Below, piece after piece: positions 1-7,697 of a stretch of DNA of 64,000 nt. This stretch comes from Microcella putealis (GTDB lineage Bacteria > Actinomycetota > Actinomycetes > Actinomycetales > Microbacteriaceae), in NCBI RefSeq assembly GCF_004216575.1, contig NZ_SGWW01000002.1, forward strand, positions 186,001 through 250,000. The letters are read 5' to 3'. The notes below the pieces were generated by a model. It did no database searches and was not told the origin of the DNA. It saw only the letters and a program-made list of their open reading frames with translations. The stretch's first letter is position 1, and each line of letters starts with the position of its first letter. Made by a program: the position numbers and the translations under genes.

Positions 1-1
1 C

Positions 2-2455
2 GGAGACGGGCGGGATGCGCGGGTCGAGTTCGCCGGGCAAATTTTCGCCGACCAGGTGCCCGGCATCACGATCATTGAGGCGATCGGCGTCGGCATCGCA
101 GGCATCGTGCTGCTGATCACGTTCGGTTCGCTGCGCGCCGCGGGAATGCCCATCATCAGCGCCCTGCTCGGCGTCGCGGTCACGATGGGCGGCATCTTCC
201 TCGTGGCGGCCGCCGCGCCGGTGTCGAGTGCCGCGCCGCTGCTGGCCCTCATGATCGGGCTCGCGGTCGGCATTGACTACGCCCTGTTCATCCTGTCCCG
301 TCACCGCACGCAGCTGGCGAGCGGCATGGACCCGGCCGAGTCGGCGGGTGTCGCCGCGGGCACCGCGGGCAGTGCCGTGGTCTTTGCCGGTGGCACCGTC
401 ATCATCGCCCTCGCGGGCCTGCTCGTCGTGGGCATCCCGTTCCTGTCGATCATGGGCATCGGCGGCGCCGTCGCGGTGGCCGTCGCGGTCGCCGCCGCGC
501 TCACCCTGCTGCCCGCTCTGATGGGGCTCGCCGGCGCTCGCCTGGTCCCGCGCGAGGGGTCCCGCGCGTGGAAGCGCGCTCATCCTGGCGCCTCAGCCAC
601 GCCCACGATGGGTCGCCGCTGGGTGCGCGGAGTCATGCGTCGGCCGTGGCTGACGACCGTCGGCGTCGTGGCCGTGCTCGGCTCGATGTCGATTCCCGCC
701 TTCGCGCTTGACCTGAACCTGCCCGACGGGGGCAAAGAGCCCGCGGGCACGACCCAGCGCGAGGCGTACGACCTGATCGCCGACGCCTTCGGCCCCGGAA
801 CGGCCGGTCCGCTGCTCGTGACGGTCGACATCACGCAGACGAACGACGTGCTCGACGATCTGGAGGCGATCGGTGACGAGCTCGCCAGCGTGCCGGGCGT
901 GGCCAACGTGAGCCAGGGCATCCCCTCACCGGGGTTGGAGCGCGCCATCTTCCGCGTCGCTCCCGAAACGGCCCCCGATGCCGCCGAGACCAAGCAGGTC
1001 GTGGCCGAGCTGCGCGCGCTCGGCGACGAGCTGGTCGAGCGCTACGACACGCCCATCGCCGTCACCGGCGTCACCGCGATTGGCATCGATATTTCGACGC
1101 GGCTGACCGGGGCGCTCGTGCCGTTCGGGCTCATTGTGGTCGGGCTGTCGATCGTCTTGCTGATGGCCGTGTTCCGCTCAGTGCTCGTGCCGGTGAAAGC
1201 GGCGCTCGGGTTCCTGCTGTCGGTGGGCACAGCGCTCGGCGTGACCGTCGTCGTCTTCCAGTGGGGCTACGGTGCCGAGCTCTTGCATGTTGAGCCCGGG
1301 CCGATCTTGAGCTTCATGCCGATCATCCTGATGGCGGTGCTGTTCGGCCTCGCCATGGACTACGAGGTGTTCCTCGTCTCGGGCATGCGTGAGCAGCACG
1401 TGCACGGAGCCTCCCCCCGCGAGGCGATCGAGGAGGGCTTCACCAACGGGGCGCGGGTCGTCACGGCTGCGGCACTCATCATGTTCCTCGTCTTCGCCGC
1501 CTTCGTGCCCGAAGGCTTGAACCTCATCAAGCCCGTCGCCCTCGGCCTCGCCGTCGGCATCGCCGTCGACGCGTTCGTCGTGCGCATGACCCTGGGCCCC
1601 GCGCTCATGACGCTGTTCGGGCGACGCGGCTGGTGGTTCCCGCGGGTGCTCGACCGCGCCCTGCCCAACCTCGACATCGAGGGCGAAGCGCTGGGCGTGC
1701 ACCGTCGCGCCGAAGCCTGGGCGGCCGAGCACGCGCGCTCTGTTCTCGTGGCCGACGAGGTGCGCGTCGATGGCGTCGACCTTGTGCTGAACGCCGACGT
1801 GCCGGCGGGCTCACGCCTCGCGCTCTCGGCGCCGGCGGCCGTGCGTCGTCCGCTCATGGCGGGGCTCGCCGGCTACCTGCCGCTCGCCGGGGGGCGCGCC
1901 CGCGTCGCCGATGCCCTGCTGCCCGCGCAACAGGCACGCGCCGCTCGCCGCGTCACCCTCGTCGACCTCGACCCGCTGCGCCTGCCCGCGGGGGCTACGC
2001 TCGACGGCCTCGCCGGTGACCGGCTCGCGGCGGCGCGCTCACGCCGCTCGGTCGACGCCTGGTGGGGGGCGCTCGCCAGCCGCCTGGCGAGCGCCGACCA
2101 GGCCGACACGGCGCGCGCGCTCACGCGCATCGACACCGGCACGCCGCTCGCCGCGCTCACGCCGTACGAGCGAGCGCTCGTCGCCGCGGCCCTCGGCACG
2201 ATCGACGCGGCGCCCGTACTGCTCGTCGACACCGGCGAACTGCCCCTCGACACGGTGGCGGCCGCCGACCGCTTGCTGGAGGCGGCGGCGCCCACAGCCG
2301 CGCGCATCCTGATCGGCGACGCCGCAACCGGTCTGCCGCGCGATGAGCGCGCCGCCGGCCGGCTCACCACTCCCACGACAGGCGCCGATGCGCCCGCTCA
2401 CTCCTTCGACGCGGACCCCCCCGTCGACACCCTCAACCCGGAGGCGACCCGCTGA
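2..2455 (+). CDS. MMPL/RND-family transporter, 5' truncated, with ABC-ATPase-like C-terminal tail
   Basis: The reading frame is open from base 2, so the N-terminus (first membrane helix and first extracytoplasmic loop) lies outside the window. What remains is the rest of the first membrane block (including GLAVGIDYALFILSRHR, typical of MMPL proteins), the second extracytoplasmic loop, and a second membrane block with FGLAMDYEVFLVSGMREQH. MMPL proteins export lipids, peptides or drugs using the proton gradient. After the last helix (around base 1650) there is an unusual soluble tail of about 250 residues. It resembles a degenerate ABC ATPase: a beta-strand/P-loop-like GSRLALSAP region (about 1803), a signature-like LTPYERALVAAAL (about 2155) and a Walker-B-like APVLLVDTGELPLD (about 2212), but the P-loop lysine is missing. 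The stop overlaps the next start by one base, so the two genes are probably co-translated. The substrate is unknown. Confidence 0.9.
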   Translation, partial: GDGRDARVEFAGQIFADQVPGITIIEAIGVGIAGIVLLITFGSLRAAGMPIISALLGVAVTMGGIFLVAAAAPVSSAAPLLALMIGLAVGIDYALFILSRHRTQLASGMDPAESAGVAAGTAGSAVVFAGGTVIIALAGLLVVGIPFLSIMGIGGAVAVAVAVAAALTLLPALMGLAGARLVPREGSRAWKRAHPGASATPTMGRRWVRGVMRRPWLTTVGVVAVLGSMSIPAFALDLNLPDGGKEPAGTTQREAYDLIADAFGPGTAGPLLVTVDITQTNDVLDDLEAIGDELASVPGVANVSQGIPSPGLERAIFRVAPETAPDAAETKQVVAELRALGDELVERYDTPIAVTGVTAIGIDISTRLTGALVPFGLIVVGLSIVLLMAVFRSVLVPVKAALGFLLSVGTALGVTVVVFQWGYGAELLHVEPGPILSFMPIILMAVLFGLAMDYEVFLVSGMREQHVHGASPREAIEEGFTNGARVVTAAALIMFLVFAAFVPEGLNLIKPVALGLAVGIAVDAFVVRMTLGPALMTLFGRRGWWFPRVLDRALPNLDIEGEALGVHRRAEAWAAEHARSVLVADEVRVDGVDLVLNADVPAGSRLALSAPAAVRRPLMAGLAGYLPLAGGRARVADALLPAQQARAARRVTLVDLDPLRLPAGATLDGLAGDRLAAARSRRSVDAWWGALASRLASADQADTARALTRIDTGTPLAALTPYERALVAAALGTIDAAPVLLVDTGELPLDTVAAADRLLEAAAPTAARILIGDAATGLPRDERAAGRLTTPTTGADAPAHSFDADPPVDTLNPEATR

Positions 2456-4440
2456 TGTCCCGTCGACCCGCACGCCTTACCGCCCTCGTGGCGGCGGCCC
2501 TCGTGCCCGCCGCCATCGTCGGAGCCGCTCTGACCGCATTCGGTGACGGCACCGACGACCCTGTCGCGCGCATCCCCGCCGCCGTCGTGAACGACGACGA
2601 ACTCGTCACCACAACCGGGCCCGACGGCGAGGAGCAGATCATTCTCGCCGGGCGCCTGCTCGTCACCGAGCTGACCGGGCCCGACGCGCCGGGCTTCGAC
2701 TGGCAGCCGACGAGCGCCGCCGAGGCGGAACGCGCCCTCGCCGCCGGCGACGTCTACGCCGTCGTCACGATTCCGTCGGACTTCTCCGCCTCGATTTCGA
2801 CCCTGGGTGAGGCGGATGCTCGCCCCGCGACGATCCGCATCGAAACGGACGACGCGCACAGCTACCTCGCCGGCAGCATCACGCAGGCCCTCGGCGAGGG
2901 TCTCGTTGCGCAGTTCGGCAGCACGATCACCGAACAGGTGCTCGCCGGCGTGGTTGGCGGCTTCGGCGAGCTCGGCACGGCGCTCGCCGAGGCGGGCGAT
3001 GGCGCGAGCCAGCTCGCCGACGGCACGCGCGAGCTTGCCGACGGCGTCTCGGCGCTCGGCGACGGGGCGTCGGGCATCGGCACGGGAGCCCGCGAGCTCG
3101 GTGCCGGACTCGGCGCCCTCGCGTCGGGTGCCGGGGGAGCGGCAGACGGTGCGGACGAGTCGGCGGCCGGTGCGCGTCAGCTCGCCGACGGCGTCGGCGC
3201 GTACGTCGACGGCGTCGATCAGCTCGCCGACGGGCTCGAGACCTTTGCGACCGAGGTGCAGCCGCTGCCCGCGCTGGGCGACGCGATCGCGGGCATCGAC
3301 CAGCAGGCCACGTCCCTCGCCGGGCAGCTTGCGGCGCTCGCCCCGCAGATCGGCGCCTCAGGGCTGTCGCCGGAGGATCAGCAGGCGTTCATCGACGCGC
3401 TGACCGACGCGCAGATCCTCGCCGGCACGACGGATGCCGTCGCCGCCCAGGCCGGGCCCGCCCTCGCACAGGTGCCGGGCGGCGTGGCCCAGTCGGCGGC
3501 GGGCGCGCGGGCGCTCGCGACGAACGGCGTTCCCCTCGCTAGCGGCCTCGATGGCCTCGCGACGGGGCTCGGCGAGCTCGCCGGCGGTCTCGACGAGATC
3601 GCGGCGGGCGTCGGTGAGACGGCGGGCGGCGCCACGGCGCTCGCCGACGGTGCGGATCAGCTGGCGACCGGGGCGCAGGACGCCGCAGACGGCGCCGTGG
3701 CGCTCGCCGACGGCACCGACGAGCTCGGGGCCGGGCTGACCGAGGGTGCCGACGAGGTGCCGTCGGCCGACGAACTGGACCCGGCCGCCCTGCTGTCGCC
3801 CGTTGCCCTCGAGACCGAGCGGGCGAACGCGGTCGACGGCATCGGCGGCGTGCTCATCGCCGCCCTCGCCCCGCTTGGCCTCTGGCTCGGGGCGCTCGCC
3901 GCCGCCGTCGCGGCACCGCGCGGTGGTGCCGCGCTGATCGGCTCGGCCCTCGGCGCGCGCGCCCAGCTACGCCGCCGCGTGCTGGCGCTGAGCGTCGTCG
4001 CGATCGCCCAGGGCGTGCTCGTCGCCCTGCTCGTGCCGACCCTTGCGGGCGCGGCCTGGTCGAGCGTGCCCGCGGTGCTGCTGCTGGCGGTCATCGCCTC
4101 GGCGGCCTTCGCCGCCCTGCACCTGGCGGCCGCCCTCGCGCTCGGCCGACGCGCGACCGTCATCGCCTCGCTCGTGCTGCTGGGGCTGCAGGCGGTGGTC
4201 GTCGGGGTGGTGATTCCGGTGGATGCGCTGGTCGAGCCGTTCCCGACGCTCGCGGGCATCCTGCCCGCCCCGATCGTCGCCGACGGGATGCTCGCGGCGC
4301 TTGCCGGCGGAGACGCCGCCCGCGTCGTGACGGCCGTGACGGTCAGCGTGCTCGTCGGCACTGCGGCGGCGTTCCTCGCGGTGGGGGCGGCGCGCCGACG
4401 CCGCACGGTCGCGGTGCGCGAGGCGTACGCGACCGCCTAG
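2455..4440 (+). CDS. YhgE/Pip-type membrane protein
   Basis: 661 residues. One N-terminal helix (about residues 8-25) is followed by a large extracytoplasmic region. Its middle is built of roughly heptad repeats such as QLADGTRELADGVSALGDG, repeated from about residue 183 to 260 and again from 350 to 430. Five to six hydrophobic helices follow from about residue 465. This layout is that of the YhgE/Pip family (phage infection protein in lactococci; YueB-like), whose members are often encoded beside MMPL exporters or type VII secretion genes. The ATG lies in TGATG, overlapping the upstream stop by one base. The likely role is as an accessory to the MMPL exporter; this is inferred from gene order only. 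Confidence 0.88.
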   Translation: MSRRPARLTALVAAALVPAAIVGAALTAFGDGTDDPVARIPAAVVNDDELVTTTGPDGEEQIILAGRLLVTELTGPDAPGFDWQPTSAAEAERALAAGDVYAVVTIPSDFSASISTLGEADARPATIRIETDDAHSYLAGSITQALGEGLVAQFGSTITEQVLAGVVGGFGELGTALAEAGDGASQLADGTRELADGVSALGDGASGIGTGARELGAGLGALASGAGGAADGADESAAGARQLADGVGAYVDGVDQLADGLETFATEVQPLPALGDAIAGIDQQATSLAGQLAALAPQIGASGLSPEDQQAFIDALTDAQILAGTTDAVAAQAGPALAQVPGGVAQSAAGARALATNGVPLASGLDGLATGLGELAGGLDEIAAGVGETAGGATALADGADQLATGAQDAADGAVALADGTDELGAGLTEGADEVPSADELDPAALLSPVALETERANAVDGIGGVLIAALAPLGLWLGALAAAVAAPRGGAALIGSALGARAQLRRRVLALSVVAIAQGVLVALLVPTLAGAAWSSVPAVLLLAVIASAAFAALHLAAALALGRRATVIASLVLLGLQAVVVGVVIPVDALVEPFPTLAGILPAPIVADGMLAALAGGDAARVVTAVTVSVLVGTAAAFLAVGAARRRRTVAVREAYATA

Positions 4441-5234
4441 GAGGGGTGCGCGAGGTGGGTGCGCGCGAACCGCAGCGTGTCGGCGAGGCGGTCTACGCGC
4501 ATCCGCTCGTCGCGGCCGCACGCGCGCGTGTTGATTTCGGCGACCACCAGGCCGTCGACGTCGCGCGCGGCCAGGTCGCGCAGAATCTCGGCGACGGGCT
4601 GCACGCCCGTGCCCGGCACGAGGTGCTCGTCGACGAGGGACGCTCCGCCCGAGGCGCGGCTCGCGTCGCAGAGGTGCACGTGGCGGAGGCGCTCACCCCA
4701 CGCGTCGCGCAGGGTGGTCGCCGACATGCCCGCCATCCCGGCGTGCGAGAAGTCGAGCGTGAGGTGATCGACGGCGAGTTCGCCCGGGTTCCAGTGCGGG
4801 GCAAAAGCCTCACGTCGCGCGCCGACGCGTGCGGGGAACAAGTTCTCGACGGCGATCGCGACGCTGAACTGGGATTCGAGCTCACGCACGCGCTCGACCA
4901 AGCGGCTGGCGCTTCGCCGCTGCCACGCGAACAGCGGATGCGCGACCACCGTCGTCGCCCCCAGTTCGCTCGCGAGCGCGCAACTGCGCTCGAGCTTCAC
5001 GAGCGGGTTACGACCCCACACGAAGCTGCTGAACAGCAGTACGGGCGAGTGAATGCTGAGCACCGGCAGGCGGTAGCGAGCGCTCAGCTCAGCAAGCGTT
5101 CGCGCCGACTGCGTCGATCGGTCGCTCGTGACCATCACCTCGATGCCGTCGAAGCCGACCTCGGCCGCGAGGCGAAACGCGTCGTCGAGCCGCTGCGGCA
5201 GAACGCTCGTGGTGCCGAGGCCTATGCGGATCAT
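4437..5234 (-). CDS. sugar phosphate isomerase/epimerase-like TIM-barrel protein
   Basis: 265 residues from the ATG at 5234. An upstream in-frame extension is possible but looks non-coding. A TACGCT -10 hexamer ends seven bases before this ATG, which supports the start. The sequence has the alternating pattern of the xylose-isomerase-like AP endonuclease 2 superfamily, with GFDGIEVMV near the N-terminus, LSIHSPVL, TVVAHP, IAVENLFP, LTLDFSHAG and HLCDAS. Candidate metal ligands are His and Glu at the strand ends and Asp/His in DFSHAG. The substrate cannot be assigned. The gene converges on the YhgE gene, and the two stop codons share the palindrome CTAG. Confidence 0.8.
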   Translation of the reverse strand: MIRIGLGTTSVLPQRLDDAFRLAAEVGFDGIEVMVTSDRSTQSARTLAELSARYRLPVLSIHSPVLLFSSFVWGRNPLVKLERSCALASELGATTVVAHPLFAWQRRSASRLVERVRELESQFSVAIAVENLFPARVGARREAFAPHWNPGELAVDHLTLDFSHAGMAGMSATTLRDAWGERLRHVHLCDASRASGGASLVDEHLVPGTGVQPVAEILRDLAARDVDGLVVAEINTRACGRDERMRVDRLADTLRFARTHLAHPS

Positions 5235-5241
5235 CGTCGCG

Positions 5242-5247
5242 AGCGTA
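5242..5247 (-). promoter_or_regulatory. -10 hexamer TACGCT, leaderless type
   Basis: Seven bases separate the hexamer from the ATG at 5234, so the predicted transcript starts at or next to the start codon. Confidence 0.5.
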
Positions 5248-5289
5248 CGCCGCGCGGGGGTGCGCGGGAGTGAACGGCAATCGACGAAC

Positions 5290-5321
5290 TTCAGATGCGC
5301 ACTCTCTGAGAGAACTCTGAA
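5290..5321. promoter_or_regulatory. nested inverted repeats upstream of otsA
   Basis: TTCAGA (5290-5295) and TCTGAA (5316-5321) form inverted arms around the perfect 11-base palindrome TCTCTGAGAGA (5303-5313). The site lies between the isomerase-like gene and otsA, just upstream of a possible otsA -10 (TACGTT, 5332-5337). It is a candidate operator for a trehalose-operon regulator; no regulator gene is adjacent. Confidence 0.4.
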
Positions 5322-5400
5322 TCTCGGCTGATACGTTCGGTCCCGGACCAGCGACGAGCCCCCGACACCGCCGCCACCGCGGCAGGAACGAGCCACCGCC

Positions 5401-6828
5401 ATGACCGATCGCGACAGCTACGACTTCATCGTCGTCTCCAACCGACTGCCCGTCGACCGGGTCGTCGACCCAGACGGCACGGCGCGGTGGCAGCGGTCTC
5501 CCGGCGGTCTCGTGACGGCGCTCGAGCCGGTGATGCGAGCATCCGACGGCGCGTGGGTGGGCTGGGCCGGCAAACCCGACCTCGAGCTGGAGCCCTTCAC
5601 GGCCGACGACACGTACCTCGTGCCCGTAACCCTGAGCGCCGACGAGGTGGCCGACTACTACGAGGGCTTCAGCAACGACACCCTCTGGCCGCTCTACCAC
5701 GACGTGATCGCACCCCCCAGCTACCACCGTGAGTGGTGGGACGCCTACGTGCGGGTCAACCGCCGCTTTGCCGAACAGAGCGCCGCCATCGCGGCCCCGG
5801 GCGCGACCGTGTGGGTGCAGGACTACCAGTTGCAGCTCGTGCCGAAAATGCTGCGCGAACGGCGCCCCGACCTGGTGATCGGCTTCTTCAACCACATTCC
5901 CTTCCCGCCGTACGGCATCTACGCGCAGTTGCCTTGGCGTCGTCAGATCGTCGAGGGGCTGCTCGGCGCCGACGTCATCGGCTTCCAGCGCGTCGCCGAC
6001 GCCGGCAACTTCACCCGCGCCGTGCGCCGCCTGTATGGCGCCAACAGCACGAAGGGCTCGGAGGTGAAGGTGCCGGTCGCGCAGGGCGAGGCCCCGCGCA
6101 CCGCGATCGCGAAAGCGTTCCCCATCTCGATCGACGCCGCCATGTTCGAAGAGCTCGCGCGGCAGCCCGCCGTGCAAGAGCGGGCAGCCGAGATTCGCCG
6201 CGAACTCGGCAACCCCGAGACGATCTACCTCGGCGTCGACCGGCTCGACTACACGAAGGGCATTAGGCACCGGCTCAAGGCTTTCGGCGAACTGCTGCGC
6301 GACGGTCGCACGACCGCCGGAGACAGTGTGCTTGTGCAGGTGGCGAGCCCCAGCCGCGAGCGCGTCGAGGCGTACATGCAGTTGCGCGACGAAATCGAGC
6401 TCACGGTCGGCCGCATCAACGGCGACTACGCGACGATCGGTCATTCAGCGATCGCCTACCTCCACCACGGCTACCCCCGTGAGGAGATGGTGGCGCTGTA
6501 CCTCGCGGCCGACGTCATGCTGGTCACCGCCCTGCGCGACGGCATGAACCTGGTCGCGAAAGAGTACGTCGCCTGCCGCCACGACAACGACGGCGTGCTC
6601 ATCCTCAGCGAGTTCGCGGGTGCTGCCGACGAGTTGAAGAACGCACTGCTCGTGAACCCGCACGACATCGAGGGCTTGAAAGACGCGATGACCGCCGCGG
6701 CCGGCATGCCGCAGCGTGAGCGCGCCTCCCGCATGCGCGCACTGCGCAAGCGCGTGCGGGAGAACGATGTGGCCCGCTGGTCGCGCGGCTTCCTCGACGA
6801 ACTCGCGCGAGCGAAGGATGCGCGATGA
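5401..6828 (+). CDS. otsA: trehalose-6-phosphate synthase
   Basis: 475 residues, the usual OtsA length, family GT20. It joins glucose from a nucleotide sugar to glucose-6-phosphate to give trehalose-6-phosphate in the cytoplasm. Visible family motifs are VSNRLPVDR at the N-terminus, [67 protein letters not shown] and [11 protein letters not shown]. The start is an ATG with only a weak ribosome site and a leader of about 60-70 bases. The stop overlaps the otsB start (ATGA), forming a two-gene operon. Inverted repeats upstream suggest regulation, probably by osmotic or other stress (inferred). Confidence 0.97.
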   Translation: MTDRDSYDFIVVSNRLPVDRVVDPDGTARWQRSPGGLVTALEPVMRASDGAWVGWAGKPDLELEPFTADDTYLVPVTLSADEVADYYEGFSNDTLWPLYHDVIAPPSYHREWWDAYVRVNRRFAEQSAAIAAPGATVWVQDYQLQLVPKMLRERRPDLVIGFFNHIPFPPYGIYAQLPWRRQIVEGLLGADVIGFQRVADAGNFTRAVRRLYGANSTKGSEVKVPVAQGEAPRTAIAKAFPISIDAAMFEELARQPAVQERAAEIRRELGNPETIYLGVDRLDYTKGIRHRLKAFGELLRDGRTTAGDSVLVQVASPSRERVEAYMQLRDEIELTVGRINGDYATIGHSAIAYLHHGYPREEMVALYLAADVMLVTALRDGMNLVAKEYVACRHDNDGVLILSEFAGAADELKNALLVNPHDIEGLKDAMTAAAGMPQRERASRMRALRKRVRENDVARWSRGFLDELARAKDAR

Positions 6829-7601
6829 CGTCGCCGATCGATGGCGCGCTCGACGAGGCGCTTGCATCCCTTGCCCGCGCCCCGCGCATCCTGATCGCCC
6901 TCGATTTCGACGGCACCCTCGCCCCCGAGGTCGACGTGCCCGACGAGGCGCGCGCCCTGCCGGCGGCGCGCGAGGCAGTGGACGCACTGCGGGCGCTTCC
7001 TGACACCGTCGTCGCGTATGTGTCGGGTCGCTCGCTCGAGAGCCTCGCGCACGTTGCCGAGTACGGCGACGACCTGCCCCTCGTGGGTTCGCACGGACTC
7101 GAGGTGCGGCTCGGGCCCGACGATGTGCGGCCGGCAGCCACCGACGACGACCGCGCCCGGGTTGCCGCGCTTCGTGGCCACCTCGAGCCGCTCGTCGAGG
7201 CTGTCGACGGCGCCTGGATCGAGCAGAAGCCCGCAGGATTTGCCGTGCACACGCGGGTTGTCGAGGAGGTCGCCGCGCGCGTCTTGCTCGAGACCTGCCG
7301 CGCCGTGGCAGCCGGGGTTGACGCCGCGATGACGGTGCGCGACGGCAAAAACCTCATCGAGTTTTCCGCCCGCGACGCGACGAAGGGCGATGGCCTCCGG
7401 GTGCTTCGAGAGGCGTTCGCCGTCGACGCCGTGCTCTTCGCGGGCGACGACGTCACCGATGAAGATGCGCTGGCGATGCTCGACGACGGGGATGTCGGCA
7501 TCAAAGTGGGTGCGGCGCCGACACGCGCGGGCTACCGCGTTGCCGACCCCGAGGGAATGGTGACGGTGCTCGCTCGGTTGGGAGAACTGAGGGCGGGCTG
7601 A
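6825..7601 (+). CDS. otsB: trehalose-6-phosphate phosphatase
   Basis: 258 residues, HAD superfamily. It dephosphorylates trehalose-6-phosphate to trehalose, completing the OtsA-OtsB pathway. HAD motif I is DFDGTLAP (nucleophile Asp27, acid/base Asp29), motif II YVSGRS, and motif [12 protein letters not shown], which binds Mg2+. [12 protein letters not shown] contains the expected motif III lysine. The ATG is embedded in the otsA stop (ATGA), so translation is coupled. No convincing terminator follows in the 96 bases before the Mrp operon. Confidence 0.96.
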   Translation: MTSPIDGALDEALASLARAPRILIALDFDGTLAPEVDVPDEARALPAAREAVDALRALPDTVVAYVSGRSLESLAHVAEYGDDLPLVGSHGLEVRLGPDDVRPAATDDDRARVAALRGHLEPLVEAVDGAWIEQKPAGFAVHTRVVEEVAARVLLETCRAVAAGVDAAMTVRDGKNLIEFSARDATKGDGLRVLREAFAVDAVLFAGDDVTDEDALAMLDDGDVGIKVGAAPTRAGYRVADPEGMVTVLARLGELRAG

Positions 7602-7625
7602 GTGAATGCCCAGCAATGCCCCCAA

Positions 7626-7631
7626 TAGAAT
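7626..7631 (+). promoter_or_regulatory. candidate -10 (TAGAAT) of the Mrp antiporter operon
   Basis: A TAGAAT hexamer lies about 66 bases before the mrpA ATG. A weak -35-like GTGAAT lies 18 bases upstream of it (7602-7607). The ribosome site GAGGAGGA sits at the end of the leader. Confidence 0.4.
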
Positions 7632-7697
7632 GAACACACGAGGTCGGCGCCCTCTGCGCACCCCGGCCCTCACACGAGGTACTCGCGAGGAGGACGC

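Noticed and set aside
2955..3745. Tandem DNA repeats within the YhgE gene.
   Set aside because: The repetition is at protein level (heptad-like) and explained by the family; the DNA copies differ.
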